From NCBI GenBank assembly GCA_035286365.1, contig DATHJZ010000081.1, forward strand, positions 1 to 10,539: a DNA stretch of 10,539 nucleotides, given 5' to 3'. The translations under genes and the position numbers were made by a program. The notes under the pieces were generated by a model that was given only the letters and a program-made list of their open reading frames with translations, did no database searches and was not told the origin of the DNA. Below are positions 1 through 5,840 of this stretch, in pieces; position 1 is the stretch's first letter, and each line of letters begins with the position of its first letter. This stretch comes from CADEED01 sp035286365. GTDB lineage: Bacteria > Pseudomonadota > Gammaproteobacteria > Steroidobacterales > Steroidobacteraceae.

Positions 1-2
1 AG

Positions 3-131
3 ACCGGCAGCATCGCGGTTGGGAAGTTAGGCGAGCTCGTCGGCGTGCCGGGGGACCCGCTCAAGGACATCTCGGTCATGGAGCGCGTGGTGTTCGTCAT
101 GAAGGACAACACCGTCTACAAGGCGCCGTGA
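3..131 (+). CDS. Amidohydrolase family protein, C-terminal end (partial)
   Basis: Only the last 42 residues of this gene lie in the window; it enters from the left edge and ends at the TGA at 129-131. The visible tail reads TGSIAVGKLGELVGVPGDP near its start and finishes VVFVMKDNTVYKAP. This is the typical end of metal-dependent amidohydrolases of the imidazolonepropionase/prolidase-like type, where a G-x-I-x-x-G-K-x-A-D-L-V-x-x-x-G-[DN]-P stretch is followed by a V-x-x-V-M-K-x-G-x-x-Y-K terminus. The usual 'AD' is 'GE' here. The metal-binding and catalytic residues are outside the window, so the substrate cannot be named. The stop overlaps the GTG start of the next gene by 4 nt (GTGA), so the two are probably co-transcribed and translationally coupled. 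Confidence 0.75.
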   Translation, partial: TGSIAVGKLGELVGVPGDPLKDISVMERVVFVMKDNTVYKAP

Positions 132-754
132 GCCGCACGGAAGTCCTGACGCTCGCAGGCCCGGTCGGCGCGCTCGAAACCCGGCTCGAGATTCCCGATG
201 GCGACACCACACCATCCGTGTTTGGCGTGGTTTGCCATCCGCATCCGTTGTTCGGCGGGACCATGGACAACAAGGTTGCGCACACCCTCGCGCGTTCGAT
301 GATGGAATGCGGCGCGCCCACCTTCCGCTTCAATTTTCGTGGCGTTGGCGCGAGCGGTGGCACCTTCGATAACGGCCGCGGCGAGGCCAACGACCTGGCC
401 GCTGTGGTCGCAGAAGGGCGCAGGCGTTATCCGTCCGCCGACCTGTGGTTAGGGGGCTTTTCCTTCGGTGCCTTTGTGGCGCTGCGGGGCGCACCGGTTC
501 TCGCGCCGGTGAAACTCGTGGCCGTCGCGCCGCCGGTGGCGCGCTTCGAACTGGGGTCGGTAGCGAATCCGGACTGCGACTGGCTGCTGGTGCAGGGCGA
601 TGCCGACGACGTGGTCTTGCCCGATGCGGTGCTGGCCTGGGCGGCGGAACAGCCGCGGCAGCCGCGCCTGCACGTCATCGCGGGTGCTGGCCATTTCTTT
701 CACGGCAAGCTGCACGAGGTCAAACCACTCGTGCTGGCGTTCTTGAGAAGCTAA
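128..754 (+). CDS. Alpha/beta hydrolase (COG2945-like small serine hydrolase)
   Basis: A 208-residue, probably cytoplasmic serine hydrolase. It shows HPHPLFGGTMDNK at residues 37-49, a pattern common in this small alpha/beta hydrolase group, and RFNFRGVGASGG at 67-78. The nucleophile elbow G-F-S-F-G at 110-114 gives Ser112 as the likely nucleophile. QGDADDVV at 156-163 supplies a candidate acid (Asp158, 160 or 161), and GAGHFFHG near the C-terminus supplies His189. The triad and fold are inferred from family knowledge; the natural substrate is unknown. The GTG start is chosen because it overlaps the upstream amidohydrolase stop in a GTGA junction, with an AAGG 4 nt upstream, and because the protein starts in register with relatives. 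The length is normal for the group. A hairpin terminator follows shortly after the stop. Confidence 0.85.
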   Translation: MSRTEVLTLAGPVGALETRLEIPDGDTTPSVFGVVCHPHPLFGGTMDNKVAHTLARSMMECGAPTFRFNFRGVGASGGTFDNGRGEANDLAAVVAEGRRRYPSADLWLGGFSFGAFVALRGAPVLAPVKLVAVAPPVARFELGSVANPDCDWLLVQGDADDVVLPDAVLAWAAEQPRQPRLHVIAGAGHFFHGKLHEVKPLVLAFLRS

Positions 755-767
755 AGGCCCAAAGACA

Positions 768-800
768 AAGAGCCCGGACGCGTAAACGTCTCGGGCCCTT
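768..800. terminator. Hairpin terminator between convergent genes
   Basis: The core stem pairs GCCCG+GACG (772-780) with CGTC+T+CGGGC (787-796), with a single-base bulge and a six-base CGTAAA loop. Past one A/C mismatch the stem extends with AAG/CTT. Read on the minus strand, the stem is followed by a T-rich run (CTCTTTGTCTTT), so it fits best as the intrinsic terminator of the HU-like gene. On the plus strand the tail is poor (CTTCAAT), but the hairpin also lies 13 nt after the hydrolase stop and may serve both convergent transcripts. Pairing was done by eye, without an energy calculation. Confidence 0.65.
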
Positions 801-854
801 CAATCTGCACTCGCACGTCGTGGCACGTGCGAAAGAGCGGCTCCTATGCCGTCA

Positions 855-1166
855 TCAATTTACCAGCGCCTTGAGGCTCTTCAGAGGCAGCACGCGGACC
901 TTCTTGGAGGCCGGCTTCGCCTTGAAAATCATCTTTTCCTTCGTGAACGGATTGATGCCTTCGCGCGCCTTCGTGGCGGGCTTCTTCACAACCTTCATCT
1001 TCAGAAGGCCGGGCATCGTGAACAGGCCGGGGCCACGCAGGCTCTTCTTGATGATGCCATTGAGTGACTCGAACACCGCGGCGACCTGCTTGCGGGACAG
1101 TTCAGCGTCTTTGCAGATCGTTGCCACGATTTCCGACTTCGTCGGTGCGCCACCTTTCTTTGCCAT
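855..1166 (-). CDS. HU/IHF-family DNA-binding protein (divergent)
   Basis: A small basic protein of 103 residues. HU/IHF proteins are dimers that bend DNA by inserting beta-arm prolines into the minor groove. Seen here: a helical N-terminal half (residues 10-44, with SEIVATI and SRKQVAAVFESLNGII), then GLFTMPGLLKMKVVKK in place of the usual 'GFGTF' strand region, then an arm containing GINPFTKE (70-77). The last matches the family's G-R-N-P-x-T-G-x-x arm tip and keeps Asn72-Pro73. The C-terminus resembles the family's final strand and helix. It is about 13 residues longer than classical HU (about 90), with a short Lys-rich N-terminal extension, and diverges enough that it is probably not the main HU. 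Start choice: ATG with a clean GAGGAG (1175-1180) 8 nt upstream. It stands alone, convergent with the hydrolase, with a terminator after it. Confidence 0.88.
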   Translation of the reverse strand: MAKKGGAPTKSEIVATICKDAELSRKQVAAVFESLNGIIKKSLRGPGLFTMPGLLKMKVVKKPATKAREGINPFTKEKMIFKAKPASKKVRVLPLKSLKALVN

Positions 1167-1233
1167 TACTCGGACTCCTCATAAGAAAAAAATGCAGCGG
1201 AAAAAATATCCCGCGGCGAGCGATTCGGCGCGC

Positions 1234-1261
1234 AACATATCACAGGCATTCCCGCGTGCAA
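1234..1261 (-). promoter_or_regulatory. Candidate promoter of the HU-like gene
   Basis: On the minus strand, TTGCAC (1261 to 1256) is followed after 16 nt by TATGTT (1239 to 1234). The TG-n directly before it forms an extended -10 element (TGATATGTT). Transcription would start near 1227, giving a leader of about 60 nt. The -35 matches the sigma-70 consensus in only three of six positions, so the call rests mainly on the extended -10 and on its position upstream of a gene with a strong ribosome-binding site. Confidence 0.35.
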
Positions 1262-1277
1262 ATAATTTTCGTTGCAC
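1256..1277. promoter_or_regulatory. Inverted repeat, possible operator
   Basis: GTGCAA (1256-1261) and TTGCAC (1272-1277) form perfect 6-bp arms around a 10-bp AT-rich spacer. The 22-bp dyad has the geometry of a dimeric regulator site (arm centres about 16 bp apart). It overlaps the -35 hexamer of the candidate HU-gene promoter, so a bound protein could block or modulate initiation. No specific regulator is recognised. Confidence 0.3.
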
Positions 1278-1331
1278 ATCAATGCGGCAAATGCCTTGTT
1301 TTCTAGGGTTCGGCGCACATGCGCAACAACA

Positions 1332-1350
1332 CGAGTGGCGCCGCCACACG
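1332..1350 (-). terminator. Possible terminator hairpin downstream of yggT
   Basis: The dyad CG-a-GTGGCG-c-CGCCAC-a-CG has one mismatch per arm. On the minus strand it is followed by TGTTGTTG, a moderately U-rich tail. It lies about 110 nt past the yggT stop, so it could end the yggS-proC-yggT transcript. The tail is weaker than in a classical terminator. Confidence 0.3.
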
Positions 1351-1461
1351 AATTTCCGGTGCGCGCGCTGTACGAATCTTCGCCATACGGCGCGCGCGGC
1401 GCGCATCGAAGCGACGTTGAACTATGTGGTTAAGTCGTTGTCAGGGCGAGGGCCGTGAGCT

Positions 1462-2001
1462 CTAGAAGCGGATTTCGCCGATCAAAATGATCAGTGCCTG
1501 CAGCGCGATGATCGCCCACAAAAACGACAAATCCAGGCCGGCCACCATGGATGGAATGATTCTGCGGACGCGCCGAAGCAACGGATCGCACACGTAGGCG
1601 AGCAGCTCGTACACCGGCGAACTGCCGCCCTGCACGAGAAACCCGGCGAGACCGTAGAAGAAAATCATGATCACGTAGAGCCACAGCACGGCCAGCACCA
1701 GCGTGCGCAGCACCAGGAAAACGAGGCCCAACAGCGCTGGAATCACCGCGCCAAACACCAACAACACGGCCACCTTGAAGATCGCGAACAGCACGATCGC
1801 GATCACCGAGGCGGTGTCGATCCGGCCCATCGGCGGCAGCACGCGGCGCAACGGCAGGATGAGCGGATTGGTCACCCGGACGATCGCTTCGGCGAACGGA
1901 TTGCGAAAGTTTGCGCGCACAAGCTGCATGATGAATCGCAGGATCAGGACGCCGAGATAGAGCGACGTCAGCGTATCGACGATGTAGTACAGCGCACTCA
2001 T
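1462..2001 (-). CDS. yggT: YggT family integral membrane protein
   Basis: A 179-residue inner-membrane protein with two copies of the YGGT domain. Each copy contains a conserved amphipathic stretch: NPFAEAIVRVTNPLILPLRR (34-53, running on to VLPP) and SPVYELLAYVCDPLLRRVRR (128-147, running on to IIP). Hydrophobic segments lie near residues 7-28, 63-84, 86-124 (long, probably two spans) and 156-176. YggT proteins are linked to osmotic stress or cation homeostasis in enterobacteria and, as YlmG/CCB3 relatives, to membrane organisation; the exact role is unsettled. Length and two-domain form are normal for gammaproteobacteria. The ATG overlaps the proC stop as ATGA (1998-2001), implying translational coupling, with a weak AAGAG upstream. 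proC-yggT adjacency is common in this class. Confidence 0.93.
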   Translation of the reverse strand: MSALYYIVDTLTSLYLGVLILRFIMQLVRANFRNPFAEAIVRVTNPLILPLRRVLPPMGRIDTASVIAIVLFAIFKVAVLLVFGAVIPALLGLVFLVLRTLVLAVLWLYVIMIFFYGLAGFLVQGGSSPVYELLAYVCDPLLRRVRRIIPSMVAGLDLSFLWAIIALQALIILIGEIRF

Positions 2002-2831
2002 GTTTTCTGGCTCTTGCCGAAGGCGCGCGCCATTTCACGGCCGCGATCCGTGGCGGCGCCGATCGCCGCGGCGACAATGGTACGGAGATTCGCGGCCTCG
2101 AACGCGCGTACCGCCGCTTCCGTGGTGCCGCCTTTCGAAGTGACCTCGGCGCGCAGTCGGGCCAGATCGCCGTCACTCGCGCGCGCCATCTGTCCCGAGC
2201 CGAACAGCGTCTGCAAGGCGAGCTCCTGCGCACTGGCGCGCTCGAGCCCCAGGTTGACGGCGGCGTCGGTCATGAGTTCGGTGAGCAGGAAGAAGTAGGC
2301 AGGGCCACTGCCCGACAACGCGGTGACCACATCGAGCGCATCTTCGTCGGGCACCCAGACGGTCGTGCCGACTGCGGCCAGGACGTCGACGGCGAGTCGC
2401 CGGTGTAATTCGCTGAGCGCGGGGGGCGCGTACAGCGCGCTCGCGCCGGCGCCATTGAGCGCGGGCCGATTCGGCATGGCGCGCGCCACGGCGACACCGG
2501 CTCCGCACCAGCTCGTGATGTCGGCGACGCGGATGCCCGCGGCGATGGACAACACCAGCGGCGGCCGTTGCGCGAAAACATCGGCGAGTGCCGCAGTCGT
2601 GTGCGCCATGTCCTGCGGCTTCACCGCCAGGACGACGACGTCCGCGCCCATGGCCGCTTCCCGATTGTCCGCGGTGACGTGCACGCCGAGTTCGTCGGCC
2701 AGCGCGATGCGGCGCTGCTGGTGCGCTTCACCGACGCTCACGTTGTGGGGAGAAAGGCCGCGCGCAATGAGCCCGCGAATCAGCGCGCCCCCCATGTTGC
2801 CGCCACCGATGAATGCCGCCTTGATGTCCAT
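1998..2831 (-). CDS. proC: Pyrroline-5-carboxylate reductase
   Basis: A 277-residue cytoplasmic enzyme that reduces 1-pyrroline-5-carboxylate to L-proline with NAD(P)H, the final step of proline synthesis. An N-terminal Rossmann motif FIGGGNMGGAL (7-17) is followed by LAVKPQDM (68-75). The C-terminal ProC signature runs from ALSGSGPAYFF (161-171) through TELMTDAAV, and SKGGTTEAA (212-220) follows. In the usually conserved MPNTPA stretch it has MPNRPA (119-124), with Arg for Thr. The start is set at the ATG at 2831 because the protein then begins directly before the Rossmann strand; an in-frame start further upstream would lie inside yggS. No good ribosome-binding site is visible, so translation probably depends on coupling to yggS, which ends 10 nt upstream. 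Confidence 0.95.
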   Translation of the reverse strand: MDIKAAFIGGGNMGGALIRGLIARGLSPHNVSVGEAHQQRRIALADELGVHVTADNREAAMGADVVVLAVKPQDMAHTTAALADVFAQRPPLVLSIAAGIRVADITSWCGAGVAVARAMPNRPALNGAGASALYAPPALSELHRRLAVDVLAAVGTTVWVPDEDALDVVTALSGSGPAYFFLLTELMTDAAVNLGLERASAQELALQTLFGSGQMARASDGDLARLRAEVTSKGGTTEAAVRAFEAANLRTIVAAAIGAATDRGREMARAFGKSQKT

Positions 2832-2841
2832 GTGCGCGCGA

Positions 2842-3573
2842 TTATTGCTTTTCGTCGGGCGTTTCGTCGCCCGTTTTGGCGCTGCGCGGGCCGAAAATTG
2901 CCGTGCCGATGCGCACGATGGTCGATCCTTCGAAAATGGCCGCCTCGAAGTCTGCGCTGGTGCCCATCGACAGCGTGTCGAGGCGATGACCGTGTTCATT
3001 CAGGTAGTCGAACACCTGGCGCGTCTCGCGAAACCAGTGCCGCTGTCTGGCCACGTCGTTTTCGGCGGGCGGCATGCTCATGAGACCGCGCAGCTTGATC
3101 CTGGGCAACGCGCTGACCTCGCGCGCAAGTTGTGCGAGGTCCGCCGCCTCCACGCCGCCCTTCGACGCCTCCCCGCCGACGTGCAGCTGCAGGCACAGGT
3201 TGAGTGGTGGTGCGTGAACGGGGCGTTGCGCCGACAGGCGTTCGGCGATCTTGAAGCGGTCGACGCCGTGGACCCAGGCAAAATTCTCGGCTACGGCGCG
3301 GGTCTTGTTAGCCTGCAGGCGGCCGATGAAGTGCCAGGTGAGCTCGCGCCCCGTGAGCTCGGCCAATTTGGGCAGGGCTTCCTGCAGGAAATTCTCGCCG
3401 AAGTTCTCGATACCCGCGCCGGCGGCGGCGTCGATTGCTGCGCCGCTCTGGCCCTTCGAAACGGCCAGAAGCGTGACGGAGTCGACACTTCGATGGGCGC
3501 CCCTGCAGGCCTCCGCAATGCGTGTTTGAGCGGCCCGGACGCTCTCCGAGCAATTCTGCGGACGGGATAACAT
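2842..3573 (-). CDS. yggS: PLP homeostasis protein, YggS/PROSC family
   Basis: A 243-residue single-domain, alanine-racemase-like barrel protein that binds pyridoxal 5'-phosphate and buffers its supply; it has no firmly known enzymatic activity. Lys40 in LLAVSK is the expected Schiff-base lysine. Other family marks are NFGENFLQEALPK (57-69), WHFIGRLQANK (80-90), RGLMSMPP (162-169), SMGTSADFEAAI (202-213; Thr replaces the usual Met in 'GMS') and VRIGTAIFG (220-228), where the phosphate site lies. It ends in a short charged tail. It starts at an ATG facing pilT across a 55-bp gap and probably leads the yggS-proC-yggT operon. No clear ribosome-binding site precedes it. The adjacency with proC and pilT matches Pseudomonas. 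Confidence 0.94.
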   Translation of the reverse strand: MLSRPQNCSESVRAAQTRIAEACRGAHRSVDSVTLLAVSKGQSGAAIDAAAGAGIENFGENFLQEALPKLAELTGRELTWHFIGRLQANKTRAVAENFAWVHGVDRFKIAERLSAQRPVHAPPLNLCLQLHVGGEASKGGVEAADLAQLAREVSALPRIKLRGLMSMPPAENDVARQRHWFRETRQVFDYLNEHGHRLDTLSMGTSADFEAAIFEGSTIVRIGTAIFGPRSAKTGDETPDEKQ

Positions 3574-3574
3574 A

Positions 3575-3601
3575 TTGATCAGTGATACCCGGGTCTATAC
3601 T
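3575..3601 (+). promoter_or_regulatory. Candidate pilT promoter
   Basis: TTGATC (3575-3580) and TATACT (3596-3601) resemble sigma-70 -35 and -10 boxes (4/6 and 5/6 matches), but the 15-nt spacer is short. Transcription would begin near 3608, leaving a leader of about 20 nt with AAGGGA (3617-3622) as ribosome-binding site 6 nt before the pilT ATG. The element lies in the 55-bp divergent gap, so it probably overlaps whatever promoter drives yggS. Confidence 0.4.
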
Positions 3602-3628
3602 CAACGGCGCTATTTCAAGGGATCCCGC

Positions 3629-4669
3629 ATGGCCGTCGACGTCGCCCAGCTCCTCGCTTTCGCCGTAAAGAATAACGCCTCGGACTTGCACCTGTCCGCC
3701 GGTGTGCCGCCGATGATCCGTGTCGACGGCGACATGAAACGTATCAACATGCCCGCGCTTTCCCACAAGGAAGTGCACGGCATGGTGTACGACATCATGA
3801 ACGACAAGCAGCGCAAAGCTTACGAAGAATTCTTCGAGACGGACTTTTCGTTCGAGATTCCGAAGCTCGCACGCTTCCGCGTGAATGCGTTCAACCAGAA
3901 CCGCGGCGCCGGCGCCGTGTTCCGCAACATTCCGTCGGTGATCCTGTCGCTGGACGATCTCGCCGCACCCAAGATTTTCCGCGACCTGTGCATGTTGCCG
4001 CGCGGCCTGGTGCTGGTCACCGGCCCCACCGGCTCCGGCAAGTCGACCACGCTCGCGGGCATGGTGAATCACTGCAACGACAACCGTCCCGATCACATCA
4101 TCACGATCGAAGACCCCATCGAATTCGTACACGAGAGCAAGCGCTGCCTGGTGAACCAGCGCGAAGTGCATCGAGATACGCTCGGCTTCTCGGAGGCGTT
4201 GAGATCCGCTTTGCGCGAAGACCCGGACGTCGTGCTGGTCGGCGAAATGCGCGACCTCGAAACCATCCGCCTGGCGCTCACCGCCGCCGAAACCGGCCAC
4301 CTGGTGTTCGGCACGCTGCACACCAGCTCCGCCGCCAAGACCATCGACCGCGTGGTCGACGTATTCCCCGCGCAGGAAAAGGAAATGGTCCGCGCGATGC
4401 TTTCAGAATCCCTGCGTGCGGTGATTTCGCAGACGCTGCTCAAGCGCAACGGCGGCGGCCGCATCGCGGCCCACGAAATCATGATCGGCACGCCGGCGAT
4501 TCGTAACCTCATTCGCGAGGGCAAGATTGCGCAGATGTTCTCCGCCATCCAGACCGGCAACTCGAACGGCATGCAGACGCTGGATCAGTGTCTGACCGAG
4601 CTGGTTGCCAAGGGCGTGGTGAGCAAGGAAGAAGCGCGCTACAAGGCGACTAACAAAGATGCCCTGTGA
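3629..4669 (+). CDS. pilT: Type IV pilus retraction ATPase PilT
   Basis: A 346-residue cytoplasmic hexameric ATPase that depolymerises type IVa pili, powering twitching motility, surface sensing and DNA uptake. In order: an N-terminal PAS-like region with ASDLHLSAGVPPMIRVDG (17-34), Walker A GPTGSGKST (132-140, Lys138), Asp box ITIEDPIE (158-165), Walker B VVLVGEMRD (201-209, Glu206), His box TGHLVFGTLHT (222-232) and AIRNLIRE (290-297). The last is a C-terminal motif known to be needed for PilT-driven retraction. By recall it is very close to P. aeruginosa PilT over its length. The ATG at 3629 is preferred to an in-frame ATG 18 codons upstream because AAGGGA lies just before it and the protein then begins like known PilT. 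It heads a three-gene operon of related ATPases. Confidence 0.97.
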   Translation: MAVDVAQLLAFAVKNNASDLHLSAGVPPMIRVDGDMKRINMPALSHKEVHGMVYDIMNDKQRKAYEEFFETDFSFEIPKLARFRVNAFNQNRGAGAVFRNIPSVILSLDDLAAPKIFRDLCMLPRGLVLVTGPTGSGKSTTLAGMVNHCNDNRPDHIITIEDPIEFVHESKRCLVNQREVHRDTLGFSEALRSALREDPDVVLVGEMRDLETIRLALTAAETGHLVFGTLHTSSAAKTIDRVVDVFPAQEKEMVRAMLSESLRAVISQTLLKRNGGGRIAAHEIMIGTPAIRNLIREGKIAQMFSAIQTGNSNGMQTLDQCLTELVAKGVVSKEEARYKATNKDAL

Positions 4670-4682
4670 GGAGCTGACCTAA

Positions 4683-5840
4683 ATGGACCGCGAACAAGGC
4701 ATCAAGCTCATGCAGGACCTCCTGCGTCGCGTCGTTGACAAGAAGGCTTCCGACCTGTTCATCACGGCGGGTTTCCCGCCGGCGATCAAGATCGACGGCG
4801 AAGTGCGGCCGCAGTCCGAACGCGCGTTGACCGCCGAACAGTCTGCCGTTCTGGTGCGTGCCATCATGAACGATCGCCAGACGAAGGAATTCGACGCCAC
4901 CAAGGAATGTAATTTCGCGATCGCGCCGCCGGGAATCGGCCGCTTCCGCGTCAACACATTCGTGCAGCAGGGCCAGACCGGCTGCGTGATCCGCCTCATC
5001 AACTCCAAGATCCCGACGCTCGAGGAGCTCGACCTGCCGCCGGTGCTCAAGGAAGTCGTGCTGTCCAAGCGTGGCCTCGTGATCCTGGTCGGCGGCACCG
5101 GCTCCGGCAAGTCGACCTCGCTCGCGGCCATGGTCGGCTACCGCAATGAGAAGACGCGCGGCCACATCGTCACCATCGAAGACCCGGTGGAGTACGTGCA
5201 CCAGCACAAGGGCTGCGTGATCACGCATCGGGAAGTCGGCGTCGACACCGAGAACTGGCACACCGCGTTGAAGAACACCCTGCGCCAGGCGCCCGACGTC
5301 ATCCTGATCGGCGAAATCCGCGACCGCGAGACCATGGAATACGGCATTCAGTTCGCCGAAACCGGTCACCTGGTGCTTGCGACGCTGCACGCGAACAGCT
5401 CCAACCAGGCGCTCGATCGCATCATCAACTTCTTCCCCGACGAGCGCCGCGAACAGCTGTTGATGGACCTGTCCCTCAATATCCGCGCGCTGGTCTCGCA
5501 GCGACTCGTCCCGCGCGAAGCCGGCGCCGGCCGCGTCGCGGCGATGGAGATCATGCTGAATTCGCCGCTGATCCAGGATTTGATCTTCAAAGGCAAGGTC
5601 CAGGAGATCAAGGACGTCATGTCGCGCTCGAACCGCGTCGGCATGAAGACTTTCGACCAGGCGCTCTATGAGTTGTACGAGGCGGGCTTCATTTCCTACG
5701 AAGACGCGCTGCGCAATGCCGACTCCAAGAACGAGCTGCGCCTGCGTATCAAGCTCGAGAGCAAGCGCGAGGTGAAGAACCTCGACGATGGCGGCGCGCT
5801 CAGCATGGTTGACGAAGAACAACAGGGCCGTTCGTTCTAA
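4683..5840 (+). CDS. pilU: Type IV pilus retraction ATPase PilU
   Basis: A 385-residue PilT paralogue that assists PilT in forceful pilus retraction. Seen: KASDLFITAGFPPAIKIDGE (21-40), Walker A GGTGSGKST (137-145, Lys143), Asp box VTIEDPVE (163-170), Walker B VILIGE (206-211, Glu211), His box TGHLVLATLHA (227-237), GMKTFDQALYELYEAG and NADSKNELRLRIKLES near the C-terminus. It lacks the PilT AIRNLIRE motif (SPLIQDLIFKGK instead) and has the acidic C-terminal tail typical of PilU. By recall it matches P. aeruginosa PilU well. GAGGAG (4668-4673) overlaps the pilT stop and sits 9 nt before the ATG, so expression follows pilT. Its TAA is immediately followed by the ATG of the third ATPase. Confidence 0.94.
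   Translation: MDREQGIKLMQDLLRRVVDKKASDLFITAGFPPAIKIDGEVRPQSERALTAEQSAVLVRAIMNDRQTKEFDATKECNFAIAPPGIGRFRVNTFVQQGQTGCVIRLINSKIPTLEELDLPPVLKEVVLSKRGLVILVGGTGSGKSTSLAAMVGYRNEKTRGHIVTIEDPVEYVHQHKGCVITHREVGVDTENWHTALKNTLRQAPDVILIGEIRDRETMEYGIQFAETGHLVLATLHANSSNQALDRIINFFPDERREQLLMDLSLNIRALVSQRLVPREAGAGRVAAMEIMLNSPLIQDLIFKGKVQEIKDVMSRSNRVGMKTFDQALYELYEAGFISYEDALRNADSKNELRLRIKLESKREVKNLDDGGALSMVDEEQQGRSF

Larger units (their letters stand above)
1167..1461. other. 295-bp intergenic region between yggT and the HU-like gene
   Basis: No coding potential is convincing here. It holds the ribosome-binding site of the HU-like gene, a candidate promoter overlapping an inverted repeat, and a possible hairpin at 1332-1350 downstream of yggT; each is listed separately. 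The rest is GC-rich, with GCGCGC runs around 1361-1404, while the part nearest the HU-like gene is AT-rich. I see no tRNA or obvious small RNA gene. Confidence 0.7.

Noticed and set aside
1361..1404. GCGCGC-rich runs as a possible repeat or structured RNA
   Set aside because: Short simple GC runs are expected at this composition; no consistent stem or flanking signals were found.
445..1458. 337-codon plus-strand open frame running from the hydrolase through the HU-like gene and intergenic region
   Set aside because: It overlaps the hydrolase in another frame, reads through a terminator hairpin and is antisense to the HU-like gene.
2832..2999. Upstream start for proC inside yggS
   Set aside because: It would add 56 residues unlike any ProC; the ATG at 2831 begins just before the Rossmann strand.
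2323..3570. 415-codon plus-strand open frame opposite proC and yggS
   Set aside because: It is antisense to two clearly recognised enzymes, with Ala/Ser/Arg-rich text and no motifs.
3308..4321. 337-codon minus-strand open frame across the start of pilT and part of yggS
   Set aside because: It crosses two real genes and the divergent promoter gap. It is a GC-bias shadow with no recognisable domain.
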